Counted from the stretch's first letter, positions 7,730 to 16,495 are shown. The stretch: DNA of 64,000 nucleotides from Actinomadura physcomitrii (GCF_008923205.2 NZ_WBMS02000018.1:5430-69429); one strand, 5' to 3'. The notes: a model not told the origin generated them from the sequence alone. Numbers and translations: made by a program.

Positions 7730-9147
7730 GCCGCCGCCGGGCCGTCCCGCGACAGGAGCAGAGCGATCACCAGCGCGAGCGCGAGCAGCACCGCGCCCGC
7801 GGCGAAGCCGATCCGGTACTCCTGCGTCAGCGCGGCCGGTCCGTCCGACGCTCCTGCGTGCCGGGTCCCGGCCGCGGCCAGCGCCGCCATGCCCGCGAGC
7901 CCCAGCGCCCCGCCGACCTGCTGCGCGGTGCCGATCACCCCGGAGCGGACCCCGGAGTCGGCGTCGGACGCGCCGGTCATGGCGAGCGCGGTGGCCGCCG
8001 GCAGGACCAGGCCCGCCGAGACGCCGAGCGCCAGCATCGCGGGCAGCACGTCCGCCGCGTAGGTGCCCGACGCCGGTGCCCGCGCCAGCCAGCCGAACGC
8101 CAGGATTCCGGCGGCGAGTCCCGCCGGCAGGACGCGGCCGACCCCGAAGCGGACGATCAGCCGCTCGGCGAGCGCCAGCGACGTCGCCCCGATCACAGCC
8201 GACGCCAGCAGGTAGGCGAGCCCGGTCTCCAGCGGGTCGAGGCCGAGCACCTCCTGCAGGTACAGCGTGACCAGGTACTGGAAGCCGAACATCGCGCCGA
8301 CGAACAGCGCCTGCAGCGCGTTGCCTCCCGTCCAGGTCCGCGAGCGGAAGACCGACAGGTCCAGCAGCGGGGCCGCGGCCCGCCGCTGGCGCAGCACGAA
8401 GCCCGTGAGCAGGGCGAGCGCCGCCGCGGCCGGGACCGCGGTGACCGCCGCGCCGGACCCGCCGGGCCCGAGCGAGCCGGTCGCGAAGACCAGGAGCATC
8501 AGCCCGGCGGTGACCAGCGCCGCGCCGAGCAGGTCGGCGCCCGCGTGCCAGCCGATGCCGCGGTCCGGCCGCAGCGTGCGGCGGCCGAAGAGCAGCAGCA
8601 GCGCGCCGATGGGCACGTTGACCAGGAATATCCACTGCCAGCCCAGCAGCTCGGTGAGCACCCCGCCGCCGAGCGCGCCGACCGACCCGCCGCCCGCGGC
8701 GACGAACGCGATCACCGTGATGGCCCGGACCCGCTCCCGGCCCTCGGGGAACAGCACCACCGCCATGCCGGTGATCACCGAGCCCGCCATCGCGCATCCC
8801 ACACCCTGCACGAAGCGCGCGACCACCAGGACCGCCGCGCTGCCGGACGCGCCGCACACCGCCGAGGCCGCCGTGAACACCGCGATGCCGCCGAGGAACA
8901 CCCGCCGCCGCCCGAGCAGGTCGCCGAGCCGGCCGCACAGCAGCAGGAGCCCGCCGAAGGCGACCAGGTACCCGTTGACGACCCAGGACAGCTGCGCGCC
9001 GGCGAGGCCGAGGTCGGCGCGCATCCGCGGCAGCGCCACCGCCACCCCCGTCCCGTCGACGATCAGCATCAGCTGCCCGGTGGCGAGCACCGCCAGGGCG
9101 GGCCGGGGGGAGCGCCCGGTCCGTACCGCGGTCTCCGCGACGTCCAT
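7720..9147 (-). CDS. MFS drug transporter, DHA2 (EmrB/QacA) family
   Basis: About 475 residues with many hydrophobic segments, consistent with 14 transmembrane helices. Early motifs are typical of DHA2 exporters: LMLIVDGTGVAVALPRM in the first helix (motif D1), LSWVVNGYLVAFGGLLLLCGR, then GRLGDLLGRRRVF (motif A) and the WQWIFLVNVPIG segment (motif G-like). The ATG at 9147 has GGGAGGCGGG directly upstream; an ATG at 9159 lies inside that ribosome-binding site and is less likely. Predicted proton-driven export of a small molecule, perhaps the cluster product. It converges on the SARP gene and diverges from the FMN reductase gene, sharing a promoter region that holds the 24-bp element at 9199. 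Confidence 0.88.
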   Translation of the reverse strand: MDVAETAVRTGRSPRPALAVLATGQLMLIVDGTGVAVALPRMRADLGLAGAQLSWVVNGYLVAFGGLLLLCGRLGDLLGRRRVFLGGIAVFTAASAVCGASGSAAVLVVARFVQGVGCAMAGSVITGMAVVLFPEGRERVRAITVIAFVAAGGGSVGALGGGVLTELLGWQWIFLVNVPIGALLLLFGRRTLRPDRGIGWHAGADLLGAALVTAGLMLLVFATGSLGPGGSGAAVTAVPAAAALALLTGFVLRQRRAAAPLLDLSVFRSRTWTGGNALQALFVGAMFGFQYLVTLYLQEVLGLDPLETGLAYLLASAVIGATSLALAERLIVRFGVGRVLPAGLAAGILAFGWLARAPASGTYAADVLPAMLALGVSAGLVLPAATALAMTGASDADSGVRSGVIGTAQQVGGALGLAGMAALAAAGTRHAGASDGPAALTQEYRIGFAAGAVLLALALVIALLLSRDGPAAAQR

Positions 9148-9198
9148 CCCGCCTCCCATTCTTTTGCCGCGATCGTGCCACTCGGATCCCTAATGGAA

Positions 9199-9222
9199 AA
9201 GAAGGAACATCGATGTAACCAC
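9199..9222 (-). promoter_or_regulatory. shared 24-bp element, copy A (candidate HxlR operator)
   Basis: Read on the minus strand this is GTGGTTACATCG followed by ATGTTCCTTCTT. It matches 21 of 24 bases with copy B at 20380-20403. It lies between the divergent MFS transporter and FMN reductase genes. The GGTTACA and TGTTCC halves form a rough inverted repeat, as expected for a dimeric regulator. The flavin genes downstream of copies A and B are natural partners. The AAGGA inside it could also act as a ribosome-binding site, but the ATG that follows is immediately stopped by TAA. Confidence 0.5.
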
Positions 9223-9303
9223 GGGAAGGGAAAGTGCCTTCTTCCGCCCTTCTCGGGAACTGGTGAAGGATGGACGCGACCCGAAGCACAGGGAGTGGAA
9301 GAA

Positions 9304-9861
9304 ATGACGAAGATCGCCATTGTCGTGGGCAGCACGCGGCCGGGCCGGATCGGGCGCCCGGTGGCCGAGTGGGTGCACAAGGTCGCGGCCAAGCGCACCG
9401 AGGCCGAGTACGAGATCGTCGACCTCGCCGAGCAGGGCCTGCCGCTCTACGACGAGCAGATCCCCGCGGCCGTCGGGCAGTACGCCGGCGAGCACACCAA
9501 GCGCTGGGCCGGGGTCGTCGCCGGATACGACGGATTCCTCGTCATCACGCCGGAGTACAACCACGCGCCGCCCGCCGCGCTGAAGAACGCGTTCGACTTC
9601 GTGCACGCCGAGTGGGCGAACAAGGCGGTCGGCTTCGTCGGCTACGGCGCCGTCGGCGCCGCGCGGGCCGTGGAGCAGCTGCGGCTGGTCGCGGCCGAGC
9701 TGAGCGTGGCGTCGGTGGCCGCGCAGGTCACCCTGCTCATCCCGGGCGACTTCCCGAACTACCCCGAGTTCGCCCCGCAGGAGTTCCGCGAGGCCGAGCT
9801 GGAGCGCGTGCTGAACCAGCTGGAGTCCTGGTCGAAGGCGCTGGCCACCGTCCGGGCCTGA
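9304..9861 (+). CDS. NADPH-dependent FMN reductase (flavodoxin-like fold)
   Basis: A 185-residue member of the NADPH-dependent FMN reductase/azoreductase family. IAIVVGSTRPGRIGRPVAEWV is the N-terminal flavin-phosphate loop (GSTRPGR). ITPEYNHAPPAALKNAFDF is the second flavin contact segment, with the NAFD hallmark. It likely reduces FMN or quinones with NAD(P)H and could supply reduced flavin to the luciferase-like monooxygenase at 20506, with which it shares an upstream element. Start ATG is preceded by GGGAG 8 nt upstream. Ends before a strong bidirectional terminator. Confidence 0.9.
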   Translation: MTKIAIVVGSTRPGRIGRPVAEWVHKVAAKRTEAEYEIVDLAEQGLPLYDEQIPAAVGQYAGEHTKRWAGVVAGYDGFLVITPEYNHAPPAALKNAFDFVHAEWANKAVGFVGYGAVGAARAVEQLRLVAAELSVASVAAQVTLLIPGDFPNYPEFAPQEFREAELERVLNQLESWSKALATVRA

Positions 9862-9884
9862 ACCCCGCACGAACCCGGACCCCC

Positions 9885-9929
9885 GCACGGCAAGGTCGGG
9901 CACCCGCCAGGTGCCCGACCTTGCCGTGC
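9885..9929. terminator. perfect 19-bp stem bidirectional terminator
   Basis: The 19-nt arm GCACGGCAAGGTCGGGCAC is followed by a 7-nt loop and its exact complement, between the convergent FMN reductase and split-barrel genes. With no U-tract it fits the hairpin-type terminators common in actinomycetes and would serve both strands. Confidence 0.85.
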
Positions 9930-9939
9930 CAGACGAGGA

Positions 9940-10407
9940 TCAGGGCACGTCCAGCCTGGTCCCGTACAGCCGCGAGACCCGGAGTCTGATCAACAGCCGG
10001 CGGTCGAGGACCATCTGCTCCAGGAAGGCCTTTTCGGCGCCGGCGTCCTCGAAGGGCGGCTCCAGCCCGAGCAGCTCGCGGCCGGCGGCGTCCCCGGGGA
10101 CCTCGCTCACGGCCGACAGCTCGGCCCTTCCTTCGGCGACGGCGAATGCCAGGTGGTCCGCGCTGGACACGTACAGCGCCGCGCGCGGGTCCCGGCGCAG
10201 CCGCCGCACCTTGGCCCGATCGTCCGTGGTGCTGATCCTCGCCACCCGCTCGGCCGGATCCCAGTGGTAGGCCACCGTGGACAGGTGGGGATGGCCGTCG
10301 CGCTTGTTGGCGGCCAGCGCGCCCATCCGGTGTCCGGCCAGCAGCGCCGCGAGTTCGCCGTCGGACAGCGGCAGCGGCCCCGGCCCCTGTCCCGGCCCGT
10401 AGGTCAC
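9940..10407 (-). CDS. PPOX-class FMN/F420 split-barrel protein
   Basis: A 155-residue pyridoxamine-phosphate-oxidase-like split barrel. Key segments are LSDGELAALLAGHRMGALAAN, DGHPHLSTVAYHWDP and ARISTTDDRAKVRRLRRDP, the pattern of Rv1155-like F420- or FMN-dependent reductases (TTDDRAKVRNLRRDPR). The RAKVRRLRRDPRAALYV stretch would contact the cofactor phosphate. GTG start overlaps the stop of the upstream paralogue (GTGA), so the two barrels are made together and may form a heterodimer. Substrate unknown. A deazaflavin-dependent reductase in a tailoring pathway or a heme/biliverdin-type protein are both possible. Confidence 0.82.
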   Translation of the reverse strand: MTYGPGQGPGPLPLSDGELAALLAGHRMGALAANKRDGHPHLSTVAYHWDPAERVARISTTDDRAKVRRLRRDPRAALYVSSADHLAFAVAEGRAELSAVSEVPGDAAGRELLGLEPPFEDAGAEKAFLEQMVLDRRLLIRLRVSRLYGTRLDVP

Positions 10408-10808
10408 TTCGCGGGCTCCGGCGGGAACGCGATGACCTTGTGCGGGACGATGCGGACGACCACCCGCGAGACGTCGTCCACGTCGTGGACCTCGTCGAGG
10501 TACTTCAGCGTGAGCTCGTCGGCCAGCTCCTTGCCGCCGCCCTCCAGGACCTTCGCGGTGCCGCGGATCTCGATCGAGGTGACCGGGTTCTCGATGTCGA
10601 ACACCGAGAGGTTGACCCGCGGGTCGCGGGAGATGTTGCGCTCGGTGCGGCGGCCGGCGTGCGTCACGAACAGCAGGGAATCGTCCTCGTCGCGCTTGAT
10701 CAGCACGATCGAGGAATGCGGGCTCCCGTCCTCGTTCACGGTGGCGACCACGGGGAAATTCTTGTTGTCGACGAATGCCCGGGTCTTCTCATCGAGTTTC
10801 TCAGCCAT
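10404..10808 (-). CDS. PPOX-class FMN/F420 split-barrel protein
   Basis: A 134-residue split-barrel protein, paralogous in fold to the next gene. FPVVATVNEDGSPHSSIVLI is the substrate/cofactor strand pair, and RTERNISRDPRVNLSVFDIE is the cofactor-phosphate segment. C-terminal VVRIVPHKVIAFPP is a typical family ending. It leads a two-gene operon with the 155-residue barrel (GTGA overlap). The 104-bp region upstream, before the glycosyltransferase stop, presumably holds the promoter. Likely FMN- or F420-dependent oxidoreductase. Function beyond the family is not readable. Confidence 0.82.
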   Translation of the reverse strand: MAEKLDEKTRAFVDNKNFPVVATVNEDGSPHSSIVLIKRDEDDSLLFVTHAGRRTERNISRDPRVNLSVFDIENPVTSIEIRGTAKVLEGGGKELADELTLKYLDEVHDVDDVSRVVVRIVPHKVIAFPPEPAK

Positions 10809-10912
10809 GCGGCAAAGGTATATTCGGGAACGGTCCCCGGACTCCCCTGATCACCCCCCTATTCCTCCGGTCCGGAGCGGCGTCCGGCCACCGGCCGATG
10901 ACCGCCGCGCGG

Positions 10913-12121
10913 TCACGGCGCCGCCTTCCGCGCCGGGACGCCGAGGCGGGCCTCGATGACGTCCGCCGCGCGCCGCGCGCCCCCGGCGGCCCGGGCGTGC
11001 GCCTGGAGCTCCAGCATCCGCCGGACCACCGCGGCGTCCGACGCGACCGCGGCCGCCTCGGCGACGAGCCGGTCCGCGTCCAGCTCGGAGGGGTCGATCA
11101 CGCGGCCCGCGCCCAGCTCGACGGTCCGGTCGGCATAGGGGAGGAAGTCGGCGGCCGGCGGGACGATGACGACGGGCGTAGCGGTGTACCAGGCCTCGAC
11201 CAGCGAGCCGCTGCCGCCGTGCGTCACGAACACGTCCGCGTGTTCGAGGACGCTGACGTTGGACGCCCAGCGGTGGACCTCCACGTTCGGCGCGAGCCCG
11301 GCGAGCCGCCCGACGTCGGCGTCGGCGAGGCCGTCCCCCACGGTCACGACGACATGCCACTCCGTTCCGGCGAACGCGCGGGCCACCGTCTCGAAGAATC
11401 CGGCGTCGCCGTTGCGGACGCTGCCCAGGGACACCAGCGCCACGCGGGCGGCGCCCGCCGGCGGAGTCCAGGCGCCCAGGAAGTCGCGCTTGTCGACGCT
11501 CGGCCCGACGAACACGACCTGCTCGGGGTCGAAGGTCTCGTGCTCGGGCTGCATGCGGGGCGGGACGAACGAGATCGTCAGCTCCCGGACCCGCCGTGTG
11601 CTCCACAGGAAGTCCTCGAGCCGGTCGCCGAGCCCGAACCCGGCGAGCGCCCCGGCGATCTCCTCGACCGGGTCGGCCGGCCGGTGGCCGGGCGCGAGGC
11701 GGTCCATGTGGTCGAAGTAGGAGTAGTGCTCGTTCGACACGACGCCCGGGGTCAGCAGGACGGGCGGCAGCCCCCACAGGGCGGACAGGAGGCGTCCCGC
11801 CTGGAAGGCCGCCTCGTCGTAGGCGACGGCGTCGGGGCGCTCGTCGCCGAAGTGCTCGCGCGCGGCACGCAGGATCTCCAGGTTCTCGCGGAAGAACGCC
11901 CGGGTGGCCGCCGCCGGGTCGTCCTCGGCCAGGCTGGCCAGCGGGTCCAGGGAGGGATAGGTGACGACCTCGGCCCCGAAGCGCCGCACCCGGTCGGCGG
12001 GGCCGCCGGCCACCACGTAGGTGATCCGGTGCCCGCGGCGGACCAGCCGGTCGACGAGGTCGAGTTTCGGCAGGACGTGCCCGTTGGACGGGATGTCGAG
12101 GACGAGGAGGTGCAGGGTCAT
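10913..12121 (-). CDS. macrolide-type (MGT/GT1) glycosyltransferase
   Basis: A 402-residue GT-B enzyme transferring a nucleotide-activated sugar to a small-molecule hydroxyl. N-terminal HLLVLDIPSNGHVLPKLDLV is the acceptor-domain start with the catalytic His. FVTHGGSGSLVEAW near residues 300-315 is the UDP-sugar binding signature, followed by VVIVPPAADFLPYADR, where many family members have a QxxNA or Q-PxAxR pattern. ATG with GGAG 9 nt upstream was chosen over an upstream ATG at 12169 that would add an atypical leader. Similar enzymes inactivate macrolides in producers or decorate natural products. Adjacent to an ABC importer and a rhamnosidase. Confidence 0.87.
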   Translation of the reverse strand: MTLHLLVLDIPSNGHVLPKLDLVDRLVRRGHRITYVVAGGPADRVRRFGAEVVTYPSLDPLASLAEDDPAAATRAFFRENLEILRAAREHFGDERPDAVAYDEAAFQAGRLLSALWGLPPVLLTPGVVSNEHYSYFDHMDRLAPGHRPADPVEEIAGALAGFGLGDRLEDFLWSTRRVRELTISFVPPRMQPEHETFDPEQVVFVGPSVDKRDFLGAWTPPAGAARVALVSLGSVRNGDAGFFETVARAFAGTEWHVVVTVGDGLADADVGRLAGLAPNVEVHRWASNVSVLEHADVFVTHGGSGSLVEAWYTATPVVIVPPAADFLPYADRTVELGAGRVIDPSELDADRLVAEAAAVASDAAVVRRMLELQAHARAAGGARRAADVIEARLGVPARKAAP

Positions 12122-12147
12122 GGCGATGCTCCGATCCGCCGCCGCGC

Positions 12148-12174
12148 GGCACGTCAGGCGAAGAGGCACGTCAG
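12148..12174. repeat. 10-bp direct repeat upstream of the glycosyltransferase
   Basis: GGCACGTCAG occurs twice with a 17-bp period in the 123-bp gap between the glycosyltransferase start and the substrate-binding protein stop. Two turns of the helix apart would be 21 bp, so a same-face dimer is not implied. It may be fortuitous. Confidence 0.3.
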
Positions 12175-12244
12175 AGGGAGAGTCCGTGCACGTCCCGTGC
12201 GGCGGCCTCCGGCACCGGGCCGTCGCGGACGTCCGCGCGGTGGG

Positions 12245-13882
12245 TCACGACAGCCAGACGTCCTGCAGGCTGGGCAGCCGGGAGTCGGCGTCGAGGGCGA
12301 AGCCGTGCACCTTCTTGCCGACCGCGACCACGGCGGTGTCCTCCACCAGCGGTGTGTAAAGCCCCTGGGAGATGATGCGCTGCTGGGCGTCGGCCAGGAT
12401 CTTGGCGCGGGCGGCCTCGTCGGTGGTGGTCGCCTGCTTCGCCAGCAGCGGCTGCAGCGCGGCGTCCTGGACGTTGTAGAAGTTCGGTGGCGCGGTACTG
12501 AAGGTGCCGAGCAGGCTCACCCCGGCGTCCAGGCCGCCGGCGACGCCGGACAGGAACAGGTCCCACTTGTGCGCCTTCAGCGCCTCCACCGACTGGGCCG
12601 CGGTCGCGAGCTGCGGTTTCAGCTCCACGCCGATCTTCTTGTACTGGGCGGTGACGAGCTCGACGAGCGGCTGGTCCCACGGGTTGCCGCGGTCGAGCCA
12701 GCCGAGGGACAGGGTGAGGCGCTTGCCGCCCTTGGCCCGGACGCCGTCGCCGCCGGGAACCCAGCCGGCCTTGTCCAGGAGCGCCGACGCGGCCTTTTGG
12801 TCCGGCTTGAGCAGCGCGCTCTCGTCGGCGTGCCCGACGACCGCGCCGGTGACGACGCTGTCGGGCACGCCCCACTCCGGGGTGAGCAGGGTGTCGCGGA
12901 TCTGCCGGGTGTCGACGGCCTTGACGAGCGCCTGCCGGACGGCCGCGTCGTCCAGCGGCGCGCGGTCGGCTCCGGTCACCACCAGGCCCTCGGCGAGCCG
13001 CGGGTTGCGCTGCGCGACGATGGAGAACCCCGCCCTGCGGACCGGTGCGATGTCGGACGGGTTGAGCGCGCCGGCGAGCTGCACCTGGCCGGTCTTCAGC
13101 GCGCCGGTGCGGACGCTCGGTTCGGTGATCACCTTGTAGACGACCTTGTCGAGATGGGCGTCCCCGGTGTGCTCGGCGGTCCGCGGCCCCCACGCGTAGC
13201 CCTTGCGCTTGGTGAGCACCACCTGGCTGTTGCGCGTGTACGACCGGAGCACGAACGGCCCGGTCCCGACGATCTTGTCGAAACGGTCGGCGACCGGCAG
13301 CGCGAGCGTCTTCGGGGCTAGGATGCCGAAGCCGACGCCCGCCGCCCAGAGCGGCCACGTCGGGTACGGCTTGGCGAAGTGCTGGACGACCGTGTGGTCG
13401 TCGGGCGCGTCGGTCCCCTTGTAGCCGCCCTGCTCCAGCAGGGAGACGGACGTGGAGCCCGCGACCTTGGCCTTGTTGGCGATGATGTCGTCGAAGTTGG
13501 CCTTGACGATCTTCGCGGTCAGCGGCGTCCCGTCGGAGAAGGTGACACCGCTGCGGAGCTTGAAGGTGAACTCGGTGGCGTCGGCGTTGGCCTTGAACGA
13601 CTCGGCGAGCCAGGGCACGGGCTTCTTGGTGGCCGGGTCGAGCGCGAGCAGCGAGTCGACGATGGGGCGCGAGACCTCCCGGACGAGCGGCGTGACGGCG
13701 CGCGGGTCGATGGTGACCGGGTCGCCGGCGAGCGCGACGGTGAGGGTGCCGCCCGCCTTGGGAGGCCCGCCCGCCTTGGAGCCCCCGTCCGACGAGCCAC
13801 CGCCGCACGCGGCCAGCAGCAGCGCCGCGGCCGCGGCGGCCGGCGCCACCTTGAATATTCCGACCGTTTTTATCTGGAACAC
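12245..13882 (-). CDS. ABC transporter substrate-binding lipoprotein, family 5 (peptide/nickel type)
   Basis: A 545-residue extracytoplasmic solute receptor. The start has a hydrophobic signal and lipobox (ALLLAACGGG) that would be cleaved and lipidated at the Cys. PKAGGTLTVALAGDPVTIDP and FTFKLRSGVTFSDGTPLTA are SBP_bac_5 signatures. I prefer the GTG at 13882 with AGGAG 10 nt upstream; an ATG at 13903 would add seven residues. It is the last gene of a permease-permease-ATPase-receptor operon read on the minus strand. Family members bind peptides, nickel, sugars or glycosides. With the rhamnosidase beside it, a glycoside is a reasonable guess. Confidence 0.9.
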   Translation of the reverse strand: MFQIKTVGIFKVAPAAAAAALLLAACGGGSSDGGSKAGGPPKAGGTLTVALAGDPVTIDPRAVTPLVREVSRPIVDSLLALDPATKKPVPWLAESFKANADATEFTFKLRSGVTFSDGTPLTAKIVKANFDDIIANKAKVAGSTSVSLLEQGGYKGTDAPDDHTVVQHFAKPYPTWPLWAAGVGFGILAPKTLALPVADRFDKIVGTGPFVLRSYTRNSQVVLTKRKGYAWGPRTAEHTGDAHLDKVVYKVITEPSVRTGALKTGQVQLAGALNPSDIAPVRRAGFSIVAQRNPRLAEGLVVTGADRAPLDDAAVRQALVKAVDTRQIRDTLLTPEWGVPDSVVTGAVVGHADESALLKPDQKAASALLDKAGWVPGGDGVRAKGGKRLTLSLGWLDRGNPWDQPLVELVTAQYKKIGVELKPQLATAAQSVEALKAHKWDLFLSGVAGGLDAGVSLLGTFSTAPPNFYNVQDAALQPLLAKQATTTDEAARAKILADAQQRIISQGLYTPLVEDTAVVAVGKKVHGFALDADSRLPSLQDVWLS

Positions 13883-13917
13883 GGTCCGGGTTCTCCTTGT
13901 CATGATGGCCGGCCGCC

Positions 13918-15588
13918 TCATCGGCGGCCGGGGATGGCGTCGAGCAGCTCCCGCGTGTGGCCGTGCCGTGCGCCCGCGAAGATCTCCTCGGTGGGGCCGG
14001 ACTCGACGAGCCGGCCCCGGTGCAGCACGCCCACCTCGTCCGCGATGTGCCGGACCACCGCCAGATCGTGGGAGATGAACAGGTAGCTCACGCCGAGCTC
14101 GGCCTGCAGCGCGGCGAGCAGGTCGAGGATCTGGGCCTGCACGGCGACGTCGAGCGCGGACACCGGTTCGTCGCACACGACGAGCTCGGGGTTGAGCACG
14201 AGCGCCCGCGCGATCGCGACGCGCTGGCGCTGCCCGCCGGACAGCTCGGCCGGCCGACGGGCCAGCACCGAGGCGGGCAGCGCGACGAGGTCCACCAGCT
14301 CCCTCGCCCGGCCGCGGCGCTGCGCCCGCGACCCCAGCCCGAACGACGCCAGCGGGTCGGTGACGATCTGCTCGACCGTCCGCCGCGGGTCCAGCGACGC
14401 GTACGGGTTCTGCTGGACGATCTGCATCCGCCGCCGCAGCAGGCGCTGCGCGGCGCCCCGTGTCCCGGTGATGTCCTCCTCGCCGAGGAGCACGCGCCCG
14501 CCGGTCGGGTCGGCCAGCCGGAGGATCAGCCGCGCCGTGGTGGACTTCCCCGATCCCGACTCGCCGACCAGCCCGTAGGTACGCCCCCGGGGGATCGTGA
14601 AGCTCACTCCGTCGACGGCCCGGATCGCGGTGGCGCGGCCGGCGGCGCGGGGCGGCCGGAACTCCTTGACCAGCTCCTCGACGCGCAGGACGGGCACGTC
14701 CGGCCCGGCACCCGCCTCCGGGGCGCGGGCTGGGCGCGGCTCGGCGAACGGGTCGCCGGGGATCGCGGTCAGCCGGACGCGGTGTCGGCGCGGCGTCCGC
14801 GCGAGGCCGGGCGCGGCGTCGATCAGGGACCTGGTGTAGGGGTCGCGGGGGTCGGACAGCACCTCGCCGGGCGTGCCCTGCTCCACGATCGCGCCGGACC
14901 GCATCACCAGGACGCGGTCGGCGCGCTCGGCGGCGACGCCGAGGTCGTGGGTGATCAGCAGCAGGCCGGTGCCCGACTCGCGGACCAGCGCGCCGAGGAG
15001 GTCGAGGATACGGCGCTGGACCGTGACGTCCAACGCGCTCGTCGGCTCGTCGGCGACGATGAGCCGGGGGCGCGCCGCGATGGCGATCGTGATGAGGGCG
15101 CGCTGCCGCATGCCGCCCGACAGCTGCGACGGGTACTGCCGCGCCTGGACCGCGGGGTCGGGAAGCCCGGCGTCGGCGAGCAGCTCCAGCGTGCGGGCGC
15201 GGGCGGTGCGCCGGTCCGCGCCTCCCGACAGTCGCAGCGCCTCGGCGACCTGCGCGCCGATCCGCTGCACCGGGTTCAGCGACGTGCCGGGGTCCTGCGG
15301 GATGAGCGCGATCTCCCGGCCGCGCACCTCGCGCCATCGCCGTTCGGGCAGCCCCGCGAGGTCCCGGCCGTCGAAGCCGATGCGCCCGCGCTCGACGCGG
15401 GCCGACCGCGGGAGCAGGCCGAGCAGCGCGTACGCCGTCGTGGACTTGCCCGACCCGGACTCGCCGACGATCGCGACCGTCTCGCCCTCCCCCACCGCGA
15501 AGCTCGCCGCCTCCACCGCGCGGACGGCTCCGCGGCGCGCGCGGTAGTGCACGGTCAGGTCCTCGACCTCCAGGAGGCGCGGGCTCAT
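13918..15588 (-). CDS. ABC transporter ATPase with two nucleotide-binding domains (Dpp/Opp D-F fusion)
   Basis: A 556-residue fusion of two ATPases, as in GsiA. The first domain has Walker A GESGSGKSTTAYALLG (about 40-55), signature LSGGMRQRA and Walker B LIVADEPTSALD. The second has GLVGESGSGKSTTARLI, signature LSGGQRQRVAIARAL and Walker B LVVCDEPVSALD. Both are complete and should hydrolyse ATP. The ATG overlaps the upstream permease stop (ATGA). It energises uptake with the permease pair and the lipoprotein receptor. Confidence 0.94.
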   Translation of the reverse strand: MSPRLLEVEDLTVHYRARRGAVRAVEAASFAVGEGETVAIVGESGSGKSTTAYALLGLLPRSARVERGRIGFDGRDLAGLPERRWREVRGREIALIPQDPGTSLNPVQRIGAQVAEALRLSGGADRRTARARTLELLADAGLPDPAVQARQYPSQLSGGMRQRALITIAIAARPRLIVADEPTSALDVTVQRRILDLLGALVRESGTGLLLITHDLGVAAERADRVLVMRSGAIVEQGTPGEVLSDPRDPYTRSLIDAAPGLARTPRRHRVRLTAIPGDPFAEPRPARAPEAGAGPDVPVLRVEELVKEFRPPRAAGRATAIRAVDGVSFTIPRGRTYGLVGESGSGKSTTARLILRLADPTGGRVLLGEEDITGTRGAAQRLLRRRMQIVQQNPYASLDPRRTVEQIVTDPLASFGLGSRAQRRGRARELVDLVALPASVLARRPAELSGGQRQRVAIARALVLNPELVVCDEPVSALDVAVQAQILDLLAALQAELGVSYLFISHDLAVVRHIADEVGVLHRGRLVESGPTEEIFAGARHGHTRELLDAIPGRR

Positions 15589-16490
15589 CGCGGTCCCGTC
15601 CCTTCACCGTCGAAGGCGCGCGACACCCGGTTGGCGGCCAGCACGGTCAGCGCGACCACCGTGCCCGGCAGGATGGACAGCCACCAGGCGCTGCCGAGGA
15701 AGTCGCGCCCCGAGGAGACCAGCGACCCCCATTCCGGCGTCGGCGGCTGGGCGCCGAACCCCAGGAAGCCGAGCGTGGTCACGCCGAGGATCGCCTCGCC
15801 GAACAGCAGCAGGGTGAGCACCCACACCGGCCCCATCGAGTTCGGCAGCACGTGGCGGAGCACGACGCGCGTCCACCGCGCCCCGCCGGTCCGGGCGGCC
15901 TCCACGAACCCGCTCTCGGACACGCGCAGCACCTCGGCGCGCATCACCCGCGCGGTGCTGGCGACGGCGGCGACGCCGATGGCGATCCCGACGTCGACCG
16001 TGTCGCCCTTGCCGAGCACCGCGACCAGCATCAGGGCCAGCAGCAGGCCGGGAATCGCCAGCAGCACGTCGACCAGGCGCATGATCACCAGGTCGGCCGC
16101 GCCGCGCAGGAAACCCGCCAGCAGGCCGAGCACCGTGCCCGCGCCGAGGCCGATCGCCGTGGCGAGCGCCGCCGCCGGCAGCGTCCGCCCGGTTCCGTGG
16201 ACGGTCTCGGCGAACAGGTCGCGGCCGAGCCGGTCGGTGCCGAACGGATGGCCGGGCGACGGGGCGTGCAGGTGCGCGGCGGTGTCGACGGCCAGCGGGT
16301 CGCCGGGGGCGAGCAGCGCCGGCGCGACGGCCGCGACCACGACGAGGCCGACCCACAGGAGCGCCAGAGCGAGCCCGGGGTCGCGCAGCAGGTGCGCCAG
16401 CGAGCGCAGCAGGCCGCCCGCGGTCCGAGGCGCGGAACCCGGCTCCGGGAAGCGCTCGCCGGCCGGGAGCGCGACGTCGGTGACCGACAT
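15585..16490 (-). CDS. ABC transporter permease, DppC/OppC type
   Basis: About 301 residues with an N-terminal OppC-like hydrophobic segment (LALLWVGLVVVAAVAPALLA), then HPFGTDRLGRDLFAETVHGTG, the hallmark before the permease domain, and the ATPase-contact loop EAARTGGARWTRVVLRHVLPN. Five to six membrane helices. A GTG at 16499 overlapping the previous stop (GTGA) could start it three residues earlier. Pairs with the DppB-type permease. Confidence 0.92.
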   Translation of the reverse strand: MSVTDVALPAGERFPEPGSAPRTAGGLLRSLAHLLRDPGLALALLWVGLVVVAAVAPALLAPGDPLAVDTAAHLHAPSPGHPFGTDRLGRDLFAETVHGTGRTLPAAALATAIGLGAGTVLGLLAGFLRGAADLVIMRLVDVLLAIPGLLLALMLVAVLGKGDTVDVGIAIGVAAVASTARVMRAEVLRVSESGFVEAARTGGARWTRVVLRHVLPNSMGPVWVLTLLLFGEAILGVTTLGFLGFGAQPPTPEWGSLVSSGRDFLGSAWWLSILPGTVVALTVLAANRVSRAFDGEGTGPR

Positions 16491-16495
16491 CCCGC

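Noticed and set aside
9199-9217. AAGGA followed by ATG and an immediate TAA stop (start-stop element)
   Set aside because: The match to copy B of the shared element explains the sequence better, and a two-codon frame alone is weak evidence for translational control.
12245-15607. An apparently continuous 1120-codon frame joining the ATPase region with the substrate-binding protein
   Set aside because: Only the last 545 codons match a protein family; upstream, the real dual ATPase is in another frame of the same strand and has all its motifs.
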